A stretch of DNA of 64,000 nt from Paragordius varius. Lineage: Eukaryota > Nematomorpha. Where the stretch lies: contig OZ176054.1 in the NCBI GenBank assembly GCA_964247055.1, forward strand, positions 186,001-250,000. The letters run 5' to 3'. The notes beneath the pieces were generated by a model. That model did no database searches, was not told the origin of the DNA, and saw nothing but the letters and a program-made list of their open reading frames with translations. Every line of letters starts with the position of its first letter. Position 1 is the stretch's first letter. A program made the position numbers and the translations under genes. Positions 34,214 to 47,208 of the stretch are shown in pieces.

Positions 34214-35419
34214 CCATAATTTTTTTGGGTAGCCCTATGGTAGTTCCATCATCACCTCAAATATTTTCGAGATCGGAGTATAAATGTAATTTTTATGAAT
34301 TTTTTAAATATTTAAAAAATTTATTTTATACGATTTTAAAAATAAAAATGGCTATCTAAAATCCAAATTTGATCAGGTGATGTCACCATAATTTTTTTTG
34401 GGTAGCCCTATGGTAGTTCCATCATCACCCCAAATATTTTCGAGATCGGAGTATAAATGTAATTTTTATGAATTTTTTAAATATTTAAAAAATTTATTTT
34501 ATACGATTTTAAAAATAAAAATGGCTACCTAAAATCCAAATTTGATCAGGTGATGTCGCCATAATTTTTTTTGGGTAGCCCTATGGTAGTTCCATCATCA
34601 CCCCAAATATTTTTGAGATCGGACATTAAATGTAATTTTTATGAATTTTTTAAATATTTAAAAAATTTATTTTATACGATTTTAAAAATAAAAATGGCTA
34701 CCTAAAATCCAAATTTGATCAGGTGATGTCACCATAATTTTTTTGGGTAGCCCTATGGTAGTTCCATTATCACCCCAAATATTTTCGAGATCGGAGTATA
34801 AATGTAATTTTTATGAATTTTTTAAATATTTAAAAAATTTATTTTATACGATTTTAAAAATAAAAATGGCTACCTAAAATCCAAATTTGATCAGGTGATG
34901 TCACCATAATTTTTTTTGGGTAGCCCTATGGTAGTTCCATCATCACCCCAAATATTTTCGAGATGGGAGTATAAATGTAATTTTTATGAATTTTTTAAAT
35001 ATTTAAAAAATTTATTTTATACGATATTAAAAATAAAAATGGCTATCTAAAATCCAAATTTGATCAGGTGATGTCACCATAATTTTTTTTGGGTAGCCCC
35101 ATGGTAGTTCCATCATCACCCCAAATATTTTCGAGATCGGAGTATAAATGTAATTTTTATGAATTTTTTAAATATTTAAAAAATTTATTTTATACGATTT
35201 TAAAAATAAAAATGGCTACCTAAAATCCAAATTTGATCAGGTGATGTCGCCATAATTTTTGAGTAGCCCTATAGTAGTTCCATCATCACCCCAAATATTT
35301 TCGAGATCGGAGTATAAATGTAATTTTTATGAATTTTTTAAATATTTAAAAAATTTATTTTATACGATTTTAAAAATAAAAATGGGTACCTAAAATCCAA
35401 ATTTGATCAGGTGATGTCG
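33005..35419 (+). repeat. 14-mer flanking block, copy 1
   Basis: The 7-mer at 33005 plus the next seven monomers (cacctc, ggctatcta, standard, gacattaaatg, cattatc, cgagatggg with gatattaaaa, gccccatgg, and a shortened T tract with gagtag and atgggtacc). They recur at 38834-41225 with offset about 5806-5808 (ttctatc 33555/39362, ggacattaaa 34621/40427, agatggg 34961/40767). The two 14-mers bracket the expanded 7-mer region between them. Confidence 0.83.
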
Positions 35420-36437
35420 CCATAATTTTTTTTGGGTAGCCCTATAGTAGTTCCATCATCACCCCAAATATTTTCGAGATCGGAGTATAAATGTAATTTT
35501 TATGAATTTTTTAAATATTTAAAAAATTTATTTTATACGATTTTAAAAATCAAAATGGCTACCTAAAATCCAAATTTGATCAGGTGATGTCACCATAATT
35601 TTTTTTAGGTAGCCCTATGGTAGTTCCATCATCACCCCAAATATTTTCGAGATCGGAGTATAAATGTAATTTTTATGAATTTTTTAAATATTTAAAAAAT
35701 TTATTTTATACGATTTTAAAAATAAAAATGGCTACCTAAAATATAAATTTGATCAGTTTTGGGTAGCCCTATGGTCGTTCCATCATCACCCCAAATATTG
35801 TCGAGATCGGAGTATGAATGTAATTTTTTTGAATTTTTTAAATATTTAAAAAATTTATTTTATACGATTTTAAAAATAAAAATGGCTACCTATAATCCAA
35901 ATATGATCAGGTGATGTCGCCATAATTTTTTTTGCGTAGCCCTATGGTAGTTCTATCATCACCCCAAATATTTTGGGGATCGGACTATAAATGTAATTTT
36001 TATGAATTTTTTAAATATTTAAAAAATTTATTTTATACGATTTTAAAAATAAAAATGGCTACCTAAAATCAAAATTTGATCAGGTGATGTCGCCATAATT
36101 TTTTTTGGGTAGCCCTATAGTAGTTCCATCATCACCCCAAATATTTTCAAGATCGGAGTATAAATGTAATTTTTATGAATTTTTTAAATATTTAAAAAAT
36201 TTATTTTATACGATTTTAAAAATAAAAATGGCTACCTAAAATCCAAATTTGATCAGGTGATGTCACCATATTTTTTTTGGGTAGCCCTATGGTAGTTCCA
36301 TCATCACCCCAAATATTTTGGGGATCGGACTATAAATGTAATTTTTATGAATTTTTTAAATATTTAAAAAATTTATTTTATACGATTTTAAAAATAAAAA
36401 TGGCTACCTAAAATCCAAATTTGATCAGGTGATGTCA

Positions 36438-36609
36438 CCATATTTTTTTTGGGTAGCCCTATGGTAGTTCTATCATCACCCCAAATATTTTGGGGATCGG
36501 ACTATAAATGTAATTTTTATGAATTTTTTAAATATTTAAAAAATTTATTTTATACGATTTTAAAAATAAAAATGGCTACCTAAAATCAAAATTTGATCAG
36601 GTGATGTCG
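36438..36609 (+). repeat. Chimeric monomer in trimer expansion (first)
   Basis: Begins with ccatattttttttgggtag (sixth or seventh unit of the 7-mer) and passes to gttctatc with ttttgggg and the tail aaaatcaaaatttg (fourth unit). The switch is in the shared tagccctatggtagtt. It creates the first extra trimer copy. Confidence 0.8.
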
Positions 36610-36782
36610 CCATAATTTTTTTTGGGTAGCCCTATAGTAGTTCCATCATCACCCCAAATATTTTCAAGATCGGAGTATAAATGTAATTTTTATGAATTTT
36701 TTAAATATTTAAAAAATTTATTTTATACGATTTTAAAAATAAAAATGGCTACCTAAAATCCAAATTTGATCAGGTGATGTCA

Positions 36783-36954
36783 CCATATTTTTTTTGGGTA
36801 GCCCTATGGTCGTTCCATCATCACCCCAAATATTGTCGAGATCGGAGTATGAATGTAATTTTTTTGAATTTTTTAAATATTTAAAAAATTTATTTTATAC
36901 GATTTTAAAAATAAAAATGGCTACCTATAATCCAAATATGATCAGGTGATGTCG
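36783..36954 (+). repeat. Chimeric monomer in trimer expansion (second)
   Basis: Opens as ccatattttttttgggtag and passes to ggtcgttcc, attgtcgag, gagtatgaatg and the ctataatccaaatatg tail of the third 7-mer unit. This is a second, different crossover within 350 bp of the first, again in the gggtagccctatgg segment. Confidence 0.8.
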
Positions 36955-37644
36955 CCATAATTTTTTTTGCGTAGCCCTATGGTAGTTCTATCATCACCCC
37001 AAATATTTTGGGGATCGGACTATAAATGTAATTTTTATGAATTTTTTAAATATTTAAAAAATTTATTTTATACGATTTTAAAAATAAAAATGGCTACCTA
37101 AAATCAAAATTTGATCAGGTGATGTCGCCATAATTTTTTTTGGGTAGCCCTATAGTAGTTCCATCATCACCCCAAATATTTTCAAGATCGGAGTATAAAT
37201 GTAATTTTTATGAATTTTTTAAATATTTAAAAAATTTATTTTATACGATTTTAAAAATAAAAATGGCTACCTAAAATCCAAATTTGATCAGGTGATGTCA
37301 CCATATTTTTTTTGGGTAGCCCTATGGTAGTTCCATCATCACCCCAAATATTTTGGGGATCGGACTATAAATGTAATTTTTATGAATTTTTTAAATATTT
37401 AAAAAATTTATTTTATACGATTTTAAAAATAAAAATGGCTACCTAAAATCCAAATTTGATCAGGTGATGTCACCATATTTTTTTTGGGTAGCCCTATGGT
37501 AGTTCCATCATCACCCCAAATATTTTCGGGATCGGAGTATAAATGTAATTTTTATGAATTTTTTAAATATTTAAAAAATTTATTTTATACGATTTTAAAA
37601 ATAAAAATGGGTACCTAAAATCCAAATTTGATCATTTGATGTCG

Positions 37645-38833
37645 CCATAATTTTTTTTGGGTAGCCCTATAGTAGTTCCATCATCACCCCAAATATTTTC
37701 GAGATCGGAGTATAAATGTAATTTTTATGAATTTTTTAAATATTTAAAAAATTTATTTTATACGATTTTAAAAATCAAAATGGCTACCTAAAATCCAAAT
37801 TTGATCAGGTGATGTCACCATAATTTTTTTTAGGTAGCCCTATGGTAGTTCCATCATCACCCCAAATATTTTCGAGATCGGAGTATAAATGTAATTTTTA
37901 TGAATTTTTTAAATATTTAAAAAATTTATTTTATACGATTTTAAAAATAAAAATGGCTACCTAAAATATAAATTTGATCAGTTTTGGGTAGCCCTATGGT
38001 CGTTCCATCATCACCCCAAATATTGTCGAGATCGGAGTATGAATGTAATTTTTTTGAATTTTTTAAATATTTAAAAAATTTATTTTATACGATTTTAAAA
38101 ATAAAAATGGCTACCTATAATCCAAATATGATCAGGTGATGTCGCCATAATTTTTTTGCGTAGCCCTATGGTAGTTCTATCATCACCCCAAATATTTTGG
38201 GGATCGGACTATAAATGTAATTTTTATGAATTTTTTAAATATTTAAAAAATTTATTTTATACGATTTTAAAAATAAAAATGGCTACCTAAAATCCAAATT
38301 TGATCAGGTGATGTCGCCATAATTTTTTTTGGGTAGCCCTATAGTAGTTCCATCATCACCCCAAATATTTTCAAGATCGGAGTATAAATGTAATTTTTAT
38401 GAATTTTTTAAATATTTAAAAAATTTATTTTATACGATTTTAAAAATAAAAATGGCTACCTAAAATCCAAATTTGATCAGGTGATGTCACCATATTTTTT
38501 TTGGGTAGCCCTATGGTAGTTCCATCATCACCCCAAATATTTTGGGGATCGGACTATAAATGTAATTTTTATGAATTTTTTAAATATTTAAAAAATTTAT
38601 TTTATACGATTTTAAAAATAAAAATGGCTACCTAAAATCCAAATTTGATCAGGTGATGTCACCATATTTTTTTTGGGTAGCCCTATGGTAGTTCCATCAT
38701 CACCCCAAATATTTTCGAGATCGGAGTATAAATGTAATTTTTATGAATTTTTTAAATATTTAAAAAATTTATTTTATACGATTTTAAAAATAAAAATGGG
38801 TACCTAAAATCCAAATTTGATCATTTGATGTCG
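37645..38833 (+). repeat. 7-mer higher-order unit, copy 3 (1189 bp)
   Basis: All seven units in order, ending in atgggtacc and the altered junction gatcatttgatgtcgcc, which leads straight into copy 4. taggtag at 37831 pairs with 39020 (1189 bp). The gatcagttttggg deletion near 37979 is shared with copy 2. Confidence 0.87.
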
Positions 38834-40020
38834 CCATAATTTTTTTTGGGTAGCCCTATAGTAGTTCCATCATCACCCCAAATATTTTCGAGATCGGAGT
38901 ATAAATGTAATTTTTATGAATTTTTTAAATATTTAAAAAATTTTTTTTATACGATTTTAAAAATCAAAATGGCTACCTAAAATCCAAATTTGATCAGGTG
39001 ATGTCACCATAATTTTTTTTAGGTAGCCCTATGGTAGTTCCATCATCACCCCAAATATTTTCGAGATCGGAGTATAAATGTAATTTTTATGAATTTTTTA
39101 AATATTTAAAAAATTTATTTTATACGATTTTAAAAATAAAAATGGCTACCTAAAATATAAATTTGATCATTTGGGTAGCCCTATGGTCGTTCCATCATCA
39201 CCCCAAATATTGTCGAGATCGGAGTATGAATGTAATTTTTTTGAATTTTTTAAATATTTAAAAAATTTATTTTATACGATTTTAAAAATAAAAATGGCTA
39301 CCTATAATCCAAATATGATCAGGTGATGTCGCCATAATTTTTTTGCGTAGCCCTATGGTAGTTCTATCATCACCCCAAATATTTTGGGGATCGGACTATA
39401 AATGTAATTTTTATGAATTTTTTAAATATTTAAAAAATTTATTTTATACGATTTTAAAAATAAAAATGGCTACCTAAAATCCAAATTTGATCAGGTGATG
39501 TCGCCATAATTTTTTTTGGGTAGCCCTATAGTAGTTCCATCATCACCCCAAATATTTTCAAGATCGGAGTATAAATGTAATTTTTATGAATTTTTTAAAT
39601 ATTTAAAAAATTTATTTTATACGATTTGATAAATAAAAATGGCTACCTAAAATCCAAATTTGATCAGGTGATGTCACCATATTTTTTTTGGGTAGCCCTA
39701 TGGTAGTTCCATCATCACCCCAAATATTTTGGGGATCGGACTATAAATGTAATTTTTATGAATTTTTTAAATATTTAAAAAATTTATTTTATACGATTTT
39801 AAAAATAAAAATGGCTACCTAAAATCCAAATTTGATCAGGTGATGTCACCATATTTTTTTTGGGTAGCCCTATGGTAGTTCCATCATCACCCCAAATATT
39901 TTCGAGATCGGAGTATAAATGTAATTTTTATGAATTTTTTAAATATTTAAAAAATTTATTTTATACGATTTTAAAAATAAAAATGGCTACCTAAAATCCA
40001 AATTTGATCAGGTGATGTCA
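38834..40020 (+). repeat. 7-mer higher-order unit, copy 4
   Basis: Direct tandem successor of copy 3. Private changes: a run-on T tract in place of tttatttta near 38941, a further shortened junction gatcatttggg near 39167, and gatttgataaat near 39626. Its last unit has the ordinary tail and joins the cacctc unit at 40021, the start of the second half of the 14-mer. Confidence 0.86.
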
Positions 40021-41225
40021 CCATAATTTTTTTGGGTAGCCCTATGGTAGTTCCATCATCACCTCAAATATTTTCGAGATCGGAGTATAAATGTAATTTT
40101 TATGAATTTTTTAAATATTTAAAAAATTTATTTTATACGATTTTAAAAATAAAAATGGCTATCTAAAATCCAAATTTGATCAGGTGATGTCACCATAATT
40201 TTTTTTGGGTAGCCCTATGGTAGTTCCATCATCACCCCAAATATTTTCGAGATCGGAGTATAAATGTAATTTTTATGAATTTTTTAAATATTTAAAAAAT
40301 TTATTTTATACGATTTTAAAAATAAAAATGGCTACCTAAAATCCAAATTTGATCAGGTGATGTCGCCATAATTTTTTTGGGTAGCCCTATGGTAGTTCCA
40401 TCATCACCCCAAATATTTTTGAGATCGGACATTAAATGTAATTTTTATGAATTTTTTAAATATTTAAAAAATTTATTTTATACGATTTTAAAAATAAAAA
40501 TGGCTACCTAAAATCCAAATTTGATCAGGTGATGTCACCATAATTTTTTTGGGTAGCCCTATGGTAGTTCCATCATCACCCCAAATATTTTCGAGATCGG
40601 AGTATAAATGTAATTTTTATGAATTTTTTAAATATTTAAAAAATTTATTTTATACGATTTTAAAAATAAAAATGGCTACCTAAAATCCAAATTTGATCAG
40701 GTGATGTCACCATAATTTTTTTTGGGTAGCCCTATGGTAGTTCCATCATCACCCCAAATATTTTCGAGATGGGAGTATAAATGTAATTTTTATGAATTTT
40801 TTAAATATTTAAAAAATTTATTTTATACGATATTAAAAATAAAAATGGCTATCTAAAATCCAAATTTGATCAGGTGATGTCACCATAATTTTTTTTGGGT
40901 AGCCCTATGGTAGTTCCATCATCACCCCAAATATTTTCGAGATCGGAGTATAAATGTAATTTTTATGGATTTTTTAAATATTTAAAAAATTTATTTTATA
41001 CGATTATAAAAATAAAAATGGCTACCTAAAATCCAAATTTGATCAGGTGATGTCGCCATAATTTTTGGGTAGCCCTATAGTAGTTCCATCATCACCCCAA
41101 ATATTTTCGAGATCGGAGTATAAATGTAATTTTTATGAATTTTTTAAATATTTAAAAAATTTATTTTATACGATTTTAAAAATAAAAATGGGTACCTAAA
41201 ATCCAAATTTGATCAGGTGATGTCA
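38834..41225 (+). repeat. 14-mer flanking block, copy 2
   Basis: Second copy of 33005-35419. It repeats gacattaaatg (40427), cgagatggg, gatattaaaa with ggctatcta, the short T tract with tatagtag near 41057, and atgggtacc near 41190. After 41225 it departs to a cactata unit with tttttgagatc. Confidence 0.82.
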
Positions 41226-41741
41226 CTATAATTTTTTTTGGGTAGCCCTATGGTAGTTCCATCATCACCCCAAATATTTTTGAGATCGGAGTATAAATGT
41301 AATTTTTATGAATTTTTTAAATATTTAAAAAATTTATTTTATACGATTTTAAAAATAAAAATGGCTACCTAAAATCCAAATTTGATCAGGTGATGTCACC
41401 ATATTTTTTTAGGTAGCCCTATGGTAGTTCCATCATCACCCCAAATATTTTGGGGATCGGACTATAAATGTAATTTTTATGAATTTTTTAAATATTTAAA
41501 AAATTTATTTTATACGATTTTAAAAATAAAAATGGCTACCTAAAATCCAAATTTGATCAGGTGATGTACCATAATTTTTTTTGGGTAGCCCTATGGTAGT
41601 TCCATCATCACCCCAAATATTTTCGAGATCGGAGTATAAATGTAATTTTTATGAATTTTTTAAATATTTAAAAAATTTATTTTATACGATTTTAAAAATA
41701 AAAATGGCTACCTAAAATCCAAATTTGATCAGGTGATGTCA
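41226..41741 (+). repeat. Linker monomers between 14-mer block and cassettes
   Basis: Three units: cactata with tttttgagatc (C of the CpG changed to T); ccatattttttt aggtag with ttttgggg; gatgtaccat standard. The same three-unit run precedes or follows cassettes near 44820-45330 and 47550-48060, so it belongs to the cassette zone's repertoire. Confidence 0.75.
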
Positions 41742-42422
41742 CCATAATTTTTTTTGGGTAGCCCTATGGTAGTTCCATCATCACCCCAAATATTGTCGAG
41801 ATCGGAGTATAAATGTAATTTTTATGAATTTTTTAAATATTTAAAAAATTTATTTTATACGATCTTAAAAATAAAAATGGCTACCTAAAATCCAAATTTG
41901 ATCAGGTGACCATAATTTTTTTTGGGTAGCCTTATGGTAGTTCCATCATCACCCCAAATATTTTCGAGATCCGAATATAAATGTAATTTTTATGAATTTT
42001 TTAAATATTTAAAAAATTTATTTTATACGATTTTAAAAATAAAAATGGCTACCTAAAAATTTGATCAGGTGATATCACCATATTTTTTTTTGGGTAGCCC
42101 TATGGTAGTTCCATCATCACCCCAAATATTGTCGAGATCGGAGTATAAATGTAATTTTTTTGAATTTTTTAAATATTTAAAAAATTTATTTTATACGATT
42201 TTAAAAATAAAAATGGCTACCTAAAATCCAAATTTGATCAGGCGATGTCGCCATAATTTTTTTTGGTAGCCCTATGGTAGTTGCATCATCACCCCAAATA
42301 TTTTCGAGATCGGAGTATAAATGTAATTTTTATGAATTTTTTAAATATTTAAAAAATTTATTTTATACGATTTTAAAAATAAAAATGGCTACCTAAAATC
42401 CAAATTTGATCAGGTGATGTCA
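41742..42422 (+). repeat. Tetramer cassette P, copy 1 (681 bp)
   Basis: Four linked monomers: P1 with attgtcgag, gatcttaaaa and the junction deletion gtgaccat; P2 with gccttatgg, gatccgaatataaatg and the shortened tail ctaaaaatttgatc; P3 with attgtcgag, tttttttgaa and gatcaggcgatgtcgcc; P4 with a short tttggtagcc start. The cassette occurs eight times between 41.7 and 53.2 kb, with 0 to 12 other monomers between copies. Here P3 begins gatatcacc. Confidence 0.88.
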
Positions 42423-43103
42423 CCATAATTTTTTTTGGGTAGCCCTATGGTAGTTCCATCATCACCCCAAATATTGTCGAGATCGGAGTATAAATGTAAT
42501 TTTTATGAATTTTTTAAATATTTAAAAAATTTATTTTATACGATCTTAAAAATAAAAATGGCTACCTAAAATCCAAATTTGATCAGGTGACCATAATTTT
42601 TTTTGGGTAGCCTTATGGTAGTTCCATCATCACCCCAAATATTTTCGAGATCCGAATATAAATGTAATTTTTATGAATTTTTTAAATATTTAAAAAATTT
42701 ATTTTATACGATTTTAAAAATAAAAATGGCTACCTAAAAATTTGATCAGGTGATATCACCATATTTTTTTTTGGGTAGCCCTATGGTAGTTCCATCATCA
42801 CCCCAAATATTGTCGAGATCGGAGTATAAATGTAATTTTTTTGAATTTTTTAAATATTTAAAAAATTTATTTTATACGATTTTAAAAATAAAAATGGCTA
42901 CCTAAAATCCAAATTTGATCAGGCGATGTCGCCATAATTTTTTTTGGTAGCCCTATGGTAGTTCCATCATCACCCCAAATATTTTCGAGATCGGAGTACA
43001 AATGTAATTTTTATGAATTTTTTAAATATTTAAAAAATTTATTTTATACGATTTTAAAAATAAAAATGGCTACCTAAAATCCAAATTTGATCAGGTGATG
43101 TCA
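42423..43103 (+). repeat. Cassette P, copy 2
   Basis: Directly adjoins copy 1, 681 bp apart, and is the only contiguous pair. gagtacaaatg near 42996 is private; gatatcacc is shared with copies 1 and 3. Confidence 0.87.
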
Positions 43104-43791
43104 CCATAATTTTTTTTGGGTAGCCCTATGGTAGTTCCATCATCACCCCAAATATTTTGGGGATCGGACTATAAATGTAATTTTTATGAATTTTTTAAAT
43201 ATTTAAAAAATTTATTTTATACGATTTTAAAAATAAAAATGGCTACCTAAAATCCAAATTTGATCAGGTGATGTACCATAATTTTTTTTGGGTAGCCCTA
43301 TGGTAGTTCCATCATCACCCCAAATATTTTCGAGATCGGAGTATAAATGTAATTTTTATGAATTTTTTAAATATTTAAAAAATTTATTTTATACGATTTT
43401 AAAAATAAAAATGGCTACCTAAAATCCAAATTTGATCAGGTGATGTCGCCATAATTTTTTTTGGGTAGCCCTATGGTAGTTCCATCATCACCCTAAATAT
43501 TTTGGGGATCGGACTATAAATGTAATTTTTATGAATTTTTTAAATATTTAAAAAATTTATTTTATACGATTTTCAAAATAAAAATGGCTACCTAAAATCC
43601 AAATTTGATCAGGTGATGTCACCATAATTTTTTTTGGGCCCTATGGTAGTTCCATCATCACCCCAAATATTTTCGAGATCGGAGTATAAATGTAATTTTT
43701 ATGAATTTTTTAAATATTTAAAAAATTTATTTTATACGATTTTAAAAATAAAAATGGCTACCTAAAATCCAAATTTGATCAGGTGATGTCA

Positions 43792-44471
43792 CCATAATTT
43801 TTTTTGGGTAGCCCTATGGTAGTTCCATCATCACCCCAAATATTGTCGAGATCGGAGTATAAATGTAATTTTTATGAATTTTTTAAATATTTAAAAAATT
43901 TATTTTATACGATCTTAAAAATAAAAATGGCTACCTAAAATCCAAATTTGATCAGGTGACCATAATTTTTTTTGGGTAGCCTTATGGTAGTTCCATCATC
44001 ACCCCAAATATTTTCGAGATCCGAATATAAAGTAATTTTTATGAATTTTTTAAATATTTAAAAAATTTATTTTATACGATTTTAAAAATAAAAATGGCTA
44101 CCTAAAAATTTGATCAGGTGATATCACCATATTTTTTTTTGGGTAGCCCTATGGTAGTTCCATCATCACCCCAAATATTGTCGAGATCGGAGTATAAATG
44201 TAATTTTTTTGAATTTTTTAAATATTTAAAAAATTTATTTTATACGATTTTAAAAATAAAAATGGCTACCTAAAATCCAAATTTGATCAGGCGATGTCGC
44301 CATAATTTTTTTTGGTAGCCCTATGGTAGTTCCATCATCACCCCAAATATTTTCGAGATCGGAGTATAAATGTAATTTTTATGAATTTTTTAAATATTTA
44401 AAAAATTTATTTTATACGATTTTAAAAATAAAAATGGCTACCTAAAATCCAAATTTGATCAGGTGATGTCA
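43792..44471 (+). repeat. Cassette P, copy 3
   Basis: 1369 bp after copy 2. It has a 1-base loss giving ataaagtaat near 44029. Four monomers before it include the gatgtaccat junction variant and the gggccc unit (tag lost), which accompany several later copies. Confidence 0.86.
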
Positions 44472-45674
44472 CCATAATTTTTTTTGGGTAGCCCTATGGT
44501 AGTTCCATCATCACCCCAAATATTTTCGAGATCGGAGTATAAATGTAATTTTTATGAATTTTTTAAATATTTAAAAAATTTATTTTATACGATTTTAAAA
44601 ATAAAAATGGCTACCTAAAATCCAAATTTGATCAGGTGATGTCACTATAATTTTTTTGGGTAGCCCTATGGTAGTTCCATCATCACCCCAAATATTTTCG
44701 AGATCGGAGTATAAATGTAATTTTTATGAATTTTTTAAATATTTAAAAAATTTATTTTATACGATTTTAAAAATAAATATGGCTACCTAAAATCCAAATT
44801 TGATCAGGTGATGTCACTATAATTTTTTTGGGTAGCCCTATGGTAGTTCCATCATCACCCCAAATATTTTTGAGATCGGAGTATAAATGTAATTTTTATG
44901 AATTTTTTAAATATTTAAAAAATTTATTTTATACGATTTTAAAAATAAAAATGGCTACCTAAAATTCAAATTTGATCAGGTGATGTCACCATATTTTTTT
45001 AGGTAGCCCTATGGTAGTTCCATCATCACCCCAAATATTTTGGGGATCGGACTATAAATGTAATTTTTATGAATTTTTTAAATATTTAAAAAATTTATTT
45101 TATACGATTTTAAAAATAAAAATGGCTACCTAAAATCCAAATTTGATCAGGTGATGTACCATAATTTTTTTTGGGTAGCCCTATGGTAGTTCCATCATCA
45201 CCCCAAATATTTTCAAGATCGGAGTATAAATGTAATTTTTATGAATTTTTTAAATATTTAAAAAATTTATTTTATACGATTTTAAAAATAAAAATGGCTA
45301 CCTAAAATCCAAATTTGATCAGGTGATGTCGCCATAATTTTTTTTGGGTAGCCCTATGGTAGTTCCATCATCACCCTAAATATTTTGGGGATCGGACTAT
45401 AAATGTAATTTTTATGAATTTTTTAAATATTTAAAAAATTTATTTTATACGATTTTCAAAATAAAAATGGCTACCTAAAATCCAAATTTGATCAGGTGAT
45501 GTCACCATAATTTTTTTTTGGCCCTATGGTAGTTCCATCATCACCCCAAATATTTTCGAGATCGGAGTATAAATGTAATTTTTATGAATTTTTTAAATAT
45601 TTAAAAAATTTATTTTATACGATTTTAAAAATAAAAATGGCTACCTAAAATCCAAATTTGATCAGGTGATGTCA

Positions 45675-46355
45675 CCATAATTTTTTTTGGGTAGCCCTAT
45701 GGTAGTTCCATCATCACCCCAAATATTGTCGAGATCGGAGTATAAATGTAATTTTTATGAATTTTTTAAATATTTAAAAAATTTATTTTATACGATCTTA
45801 AAAATAAAAATGGCTACCTAAAATCCAAATTTGATCAGGTGACCATAATTTTTTTTGGGTAGCCTTATGGTAGTTCCATCATCACCCCAAATATTTTCGA
45901 GATCCGAATATAAATGTAATTTTTATGAATTTTTTAAATATTTAAAAAATTTATTTTATACGATTTTAAAAATAAAAATGGCTACCTAAAAATTTGATCA
46001 GGTGATGTCACCATAATTTTTTTTGGGTAGCCCTATGGTAGTTCCATCATCACCCCAAATATTGTCGAGATCGGAGTATAAATGTAATTTTTTTGAATTT
46101 TTTAAATATTTAAAAAATTTATTTTATACGATTTTAAAAATAAAAATGGCTACCTAAAATCCAAATTTGATCAGGCGATGTCGCCATAATTTTTTTTGGT
46201 AGCCCTATGGTAGTTCCATCATCACCCCAAATATTTTCGAGATCGGAGTATAAATGTAATTTTTATGAATTTTTTAAATATTTAAAAAATTTATTTTATA
46301 CGATTTTAAAAATAAAAATGGCTACCTAAAATCCAAATTTGATCAGGTGATGTCA
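45675..46355 (+). repeat. Cassette P, copy 4
   Basis: 1883 bp (11 monomers) after copy 3. The intervening units also repeat at 1883 bp (gatgtacc 43268/45151). P3 here begins gatgtcacc, not gatatcacc. Confidence 0.86.
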
Positions 46356-46528
46356 CCATAATTTTTTTTGGGTAGCCCTATGGTAGTTCCATCATCACCC
46401 CAAATATTTTCGAGATCAGAGTATAAATGTAATTTTTATGAATTTTTTAAATATTTAAAAAATTTATTTTATACGATTTTAAAAATAAAAATGGCTACCT
46501 AAAATCCAAATTTGATCAGGTGATGTCA

Positions 46529-47208
46529 CCATAATTTTTTTTGGGTAGCCCTATGGAAGTTCCATCATCACCCCAAATATTGTCGAGATCGGAGTATAAA
46601 TGTAATTTTTATGAATTTTTTAAATATTTAAAAAATTTATTTTATACGATCTTAAAAATAAAAATGGCTACCTAAAATCCAAATTTGATCAGGTGACCAT
46701 AATTTTTTTTGGGTAGCCTTATGGTAGTTCCATCATCACCCCAAATATTTTCGAGATCCGAATATAAATGTAATTTTTATGAATTTTTTAAATATTTAAA
46801 AAATTTATTTTATACGATTTTAAAAATAAAAATGGCTACCTAAAAATTTGATCAGGTGATGTCACCATATTTTTTTTTGGGTAGCCCTATGGTAGTTCCA
46901 TCATCACCCCAAATATTGTCGAGATCGGAGTATAAATGTAATTTTTTTGAATTTTTTAAATATTTAAAAAATTTATTTTTACGATTTTAAAAATAAAAAT
47001 GGCTACCTAAAATCCAAATTTGATCAGGCGATGTCGCCATAATTTTTTTTGGTAGCCCTATGGTAGTTCCATCATCACCCCAAATATTTTCGAGATCGGA
47101 GTATAAATGTAATTTTTATGAATTTTTTAAATATTTAAAAAATTTATTTTATACGATTTTAAAAATAAAAATGGCTACCTAAAATCCAAATTTGATCAGG
47201 TGATGTCA
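46529..47208 (+). repeat. Cassette P, copy 5
   Basis: 854 bp (five monomers) after copy 4. It carries ggaagttcc near 46555 and a 2-base loss in tttatttttacg near 46975, both private. Confidence 0.85.

Larger units (their letters stand above)
35420..37644 (+). repeat. 7-mer unit, copy 2, enlarged to 13 monomers
   Basis: Starts like the other 7-mers (aaaatcaaaatgg, taggtag, ggtcgttcc, gttctatc, ttttcaag, ccatatttttttt). It then repeats a trimer through two chimeric monomers, so that gttctatc occurs at 35951, 36468 and 36986 (517-518 bp apart). It closes with atgggtacc and gatcatttgatg. The taggtag and ggtcgttcc units are joined by the junction deletion gatcagttttggg near 35750. Confidence 0.85.
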
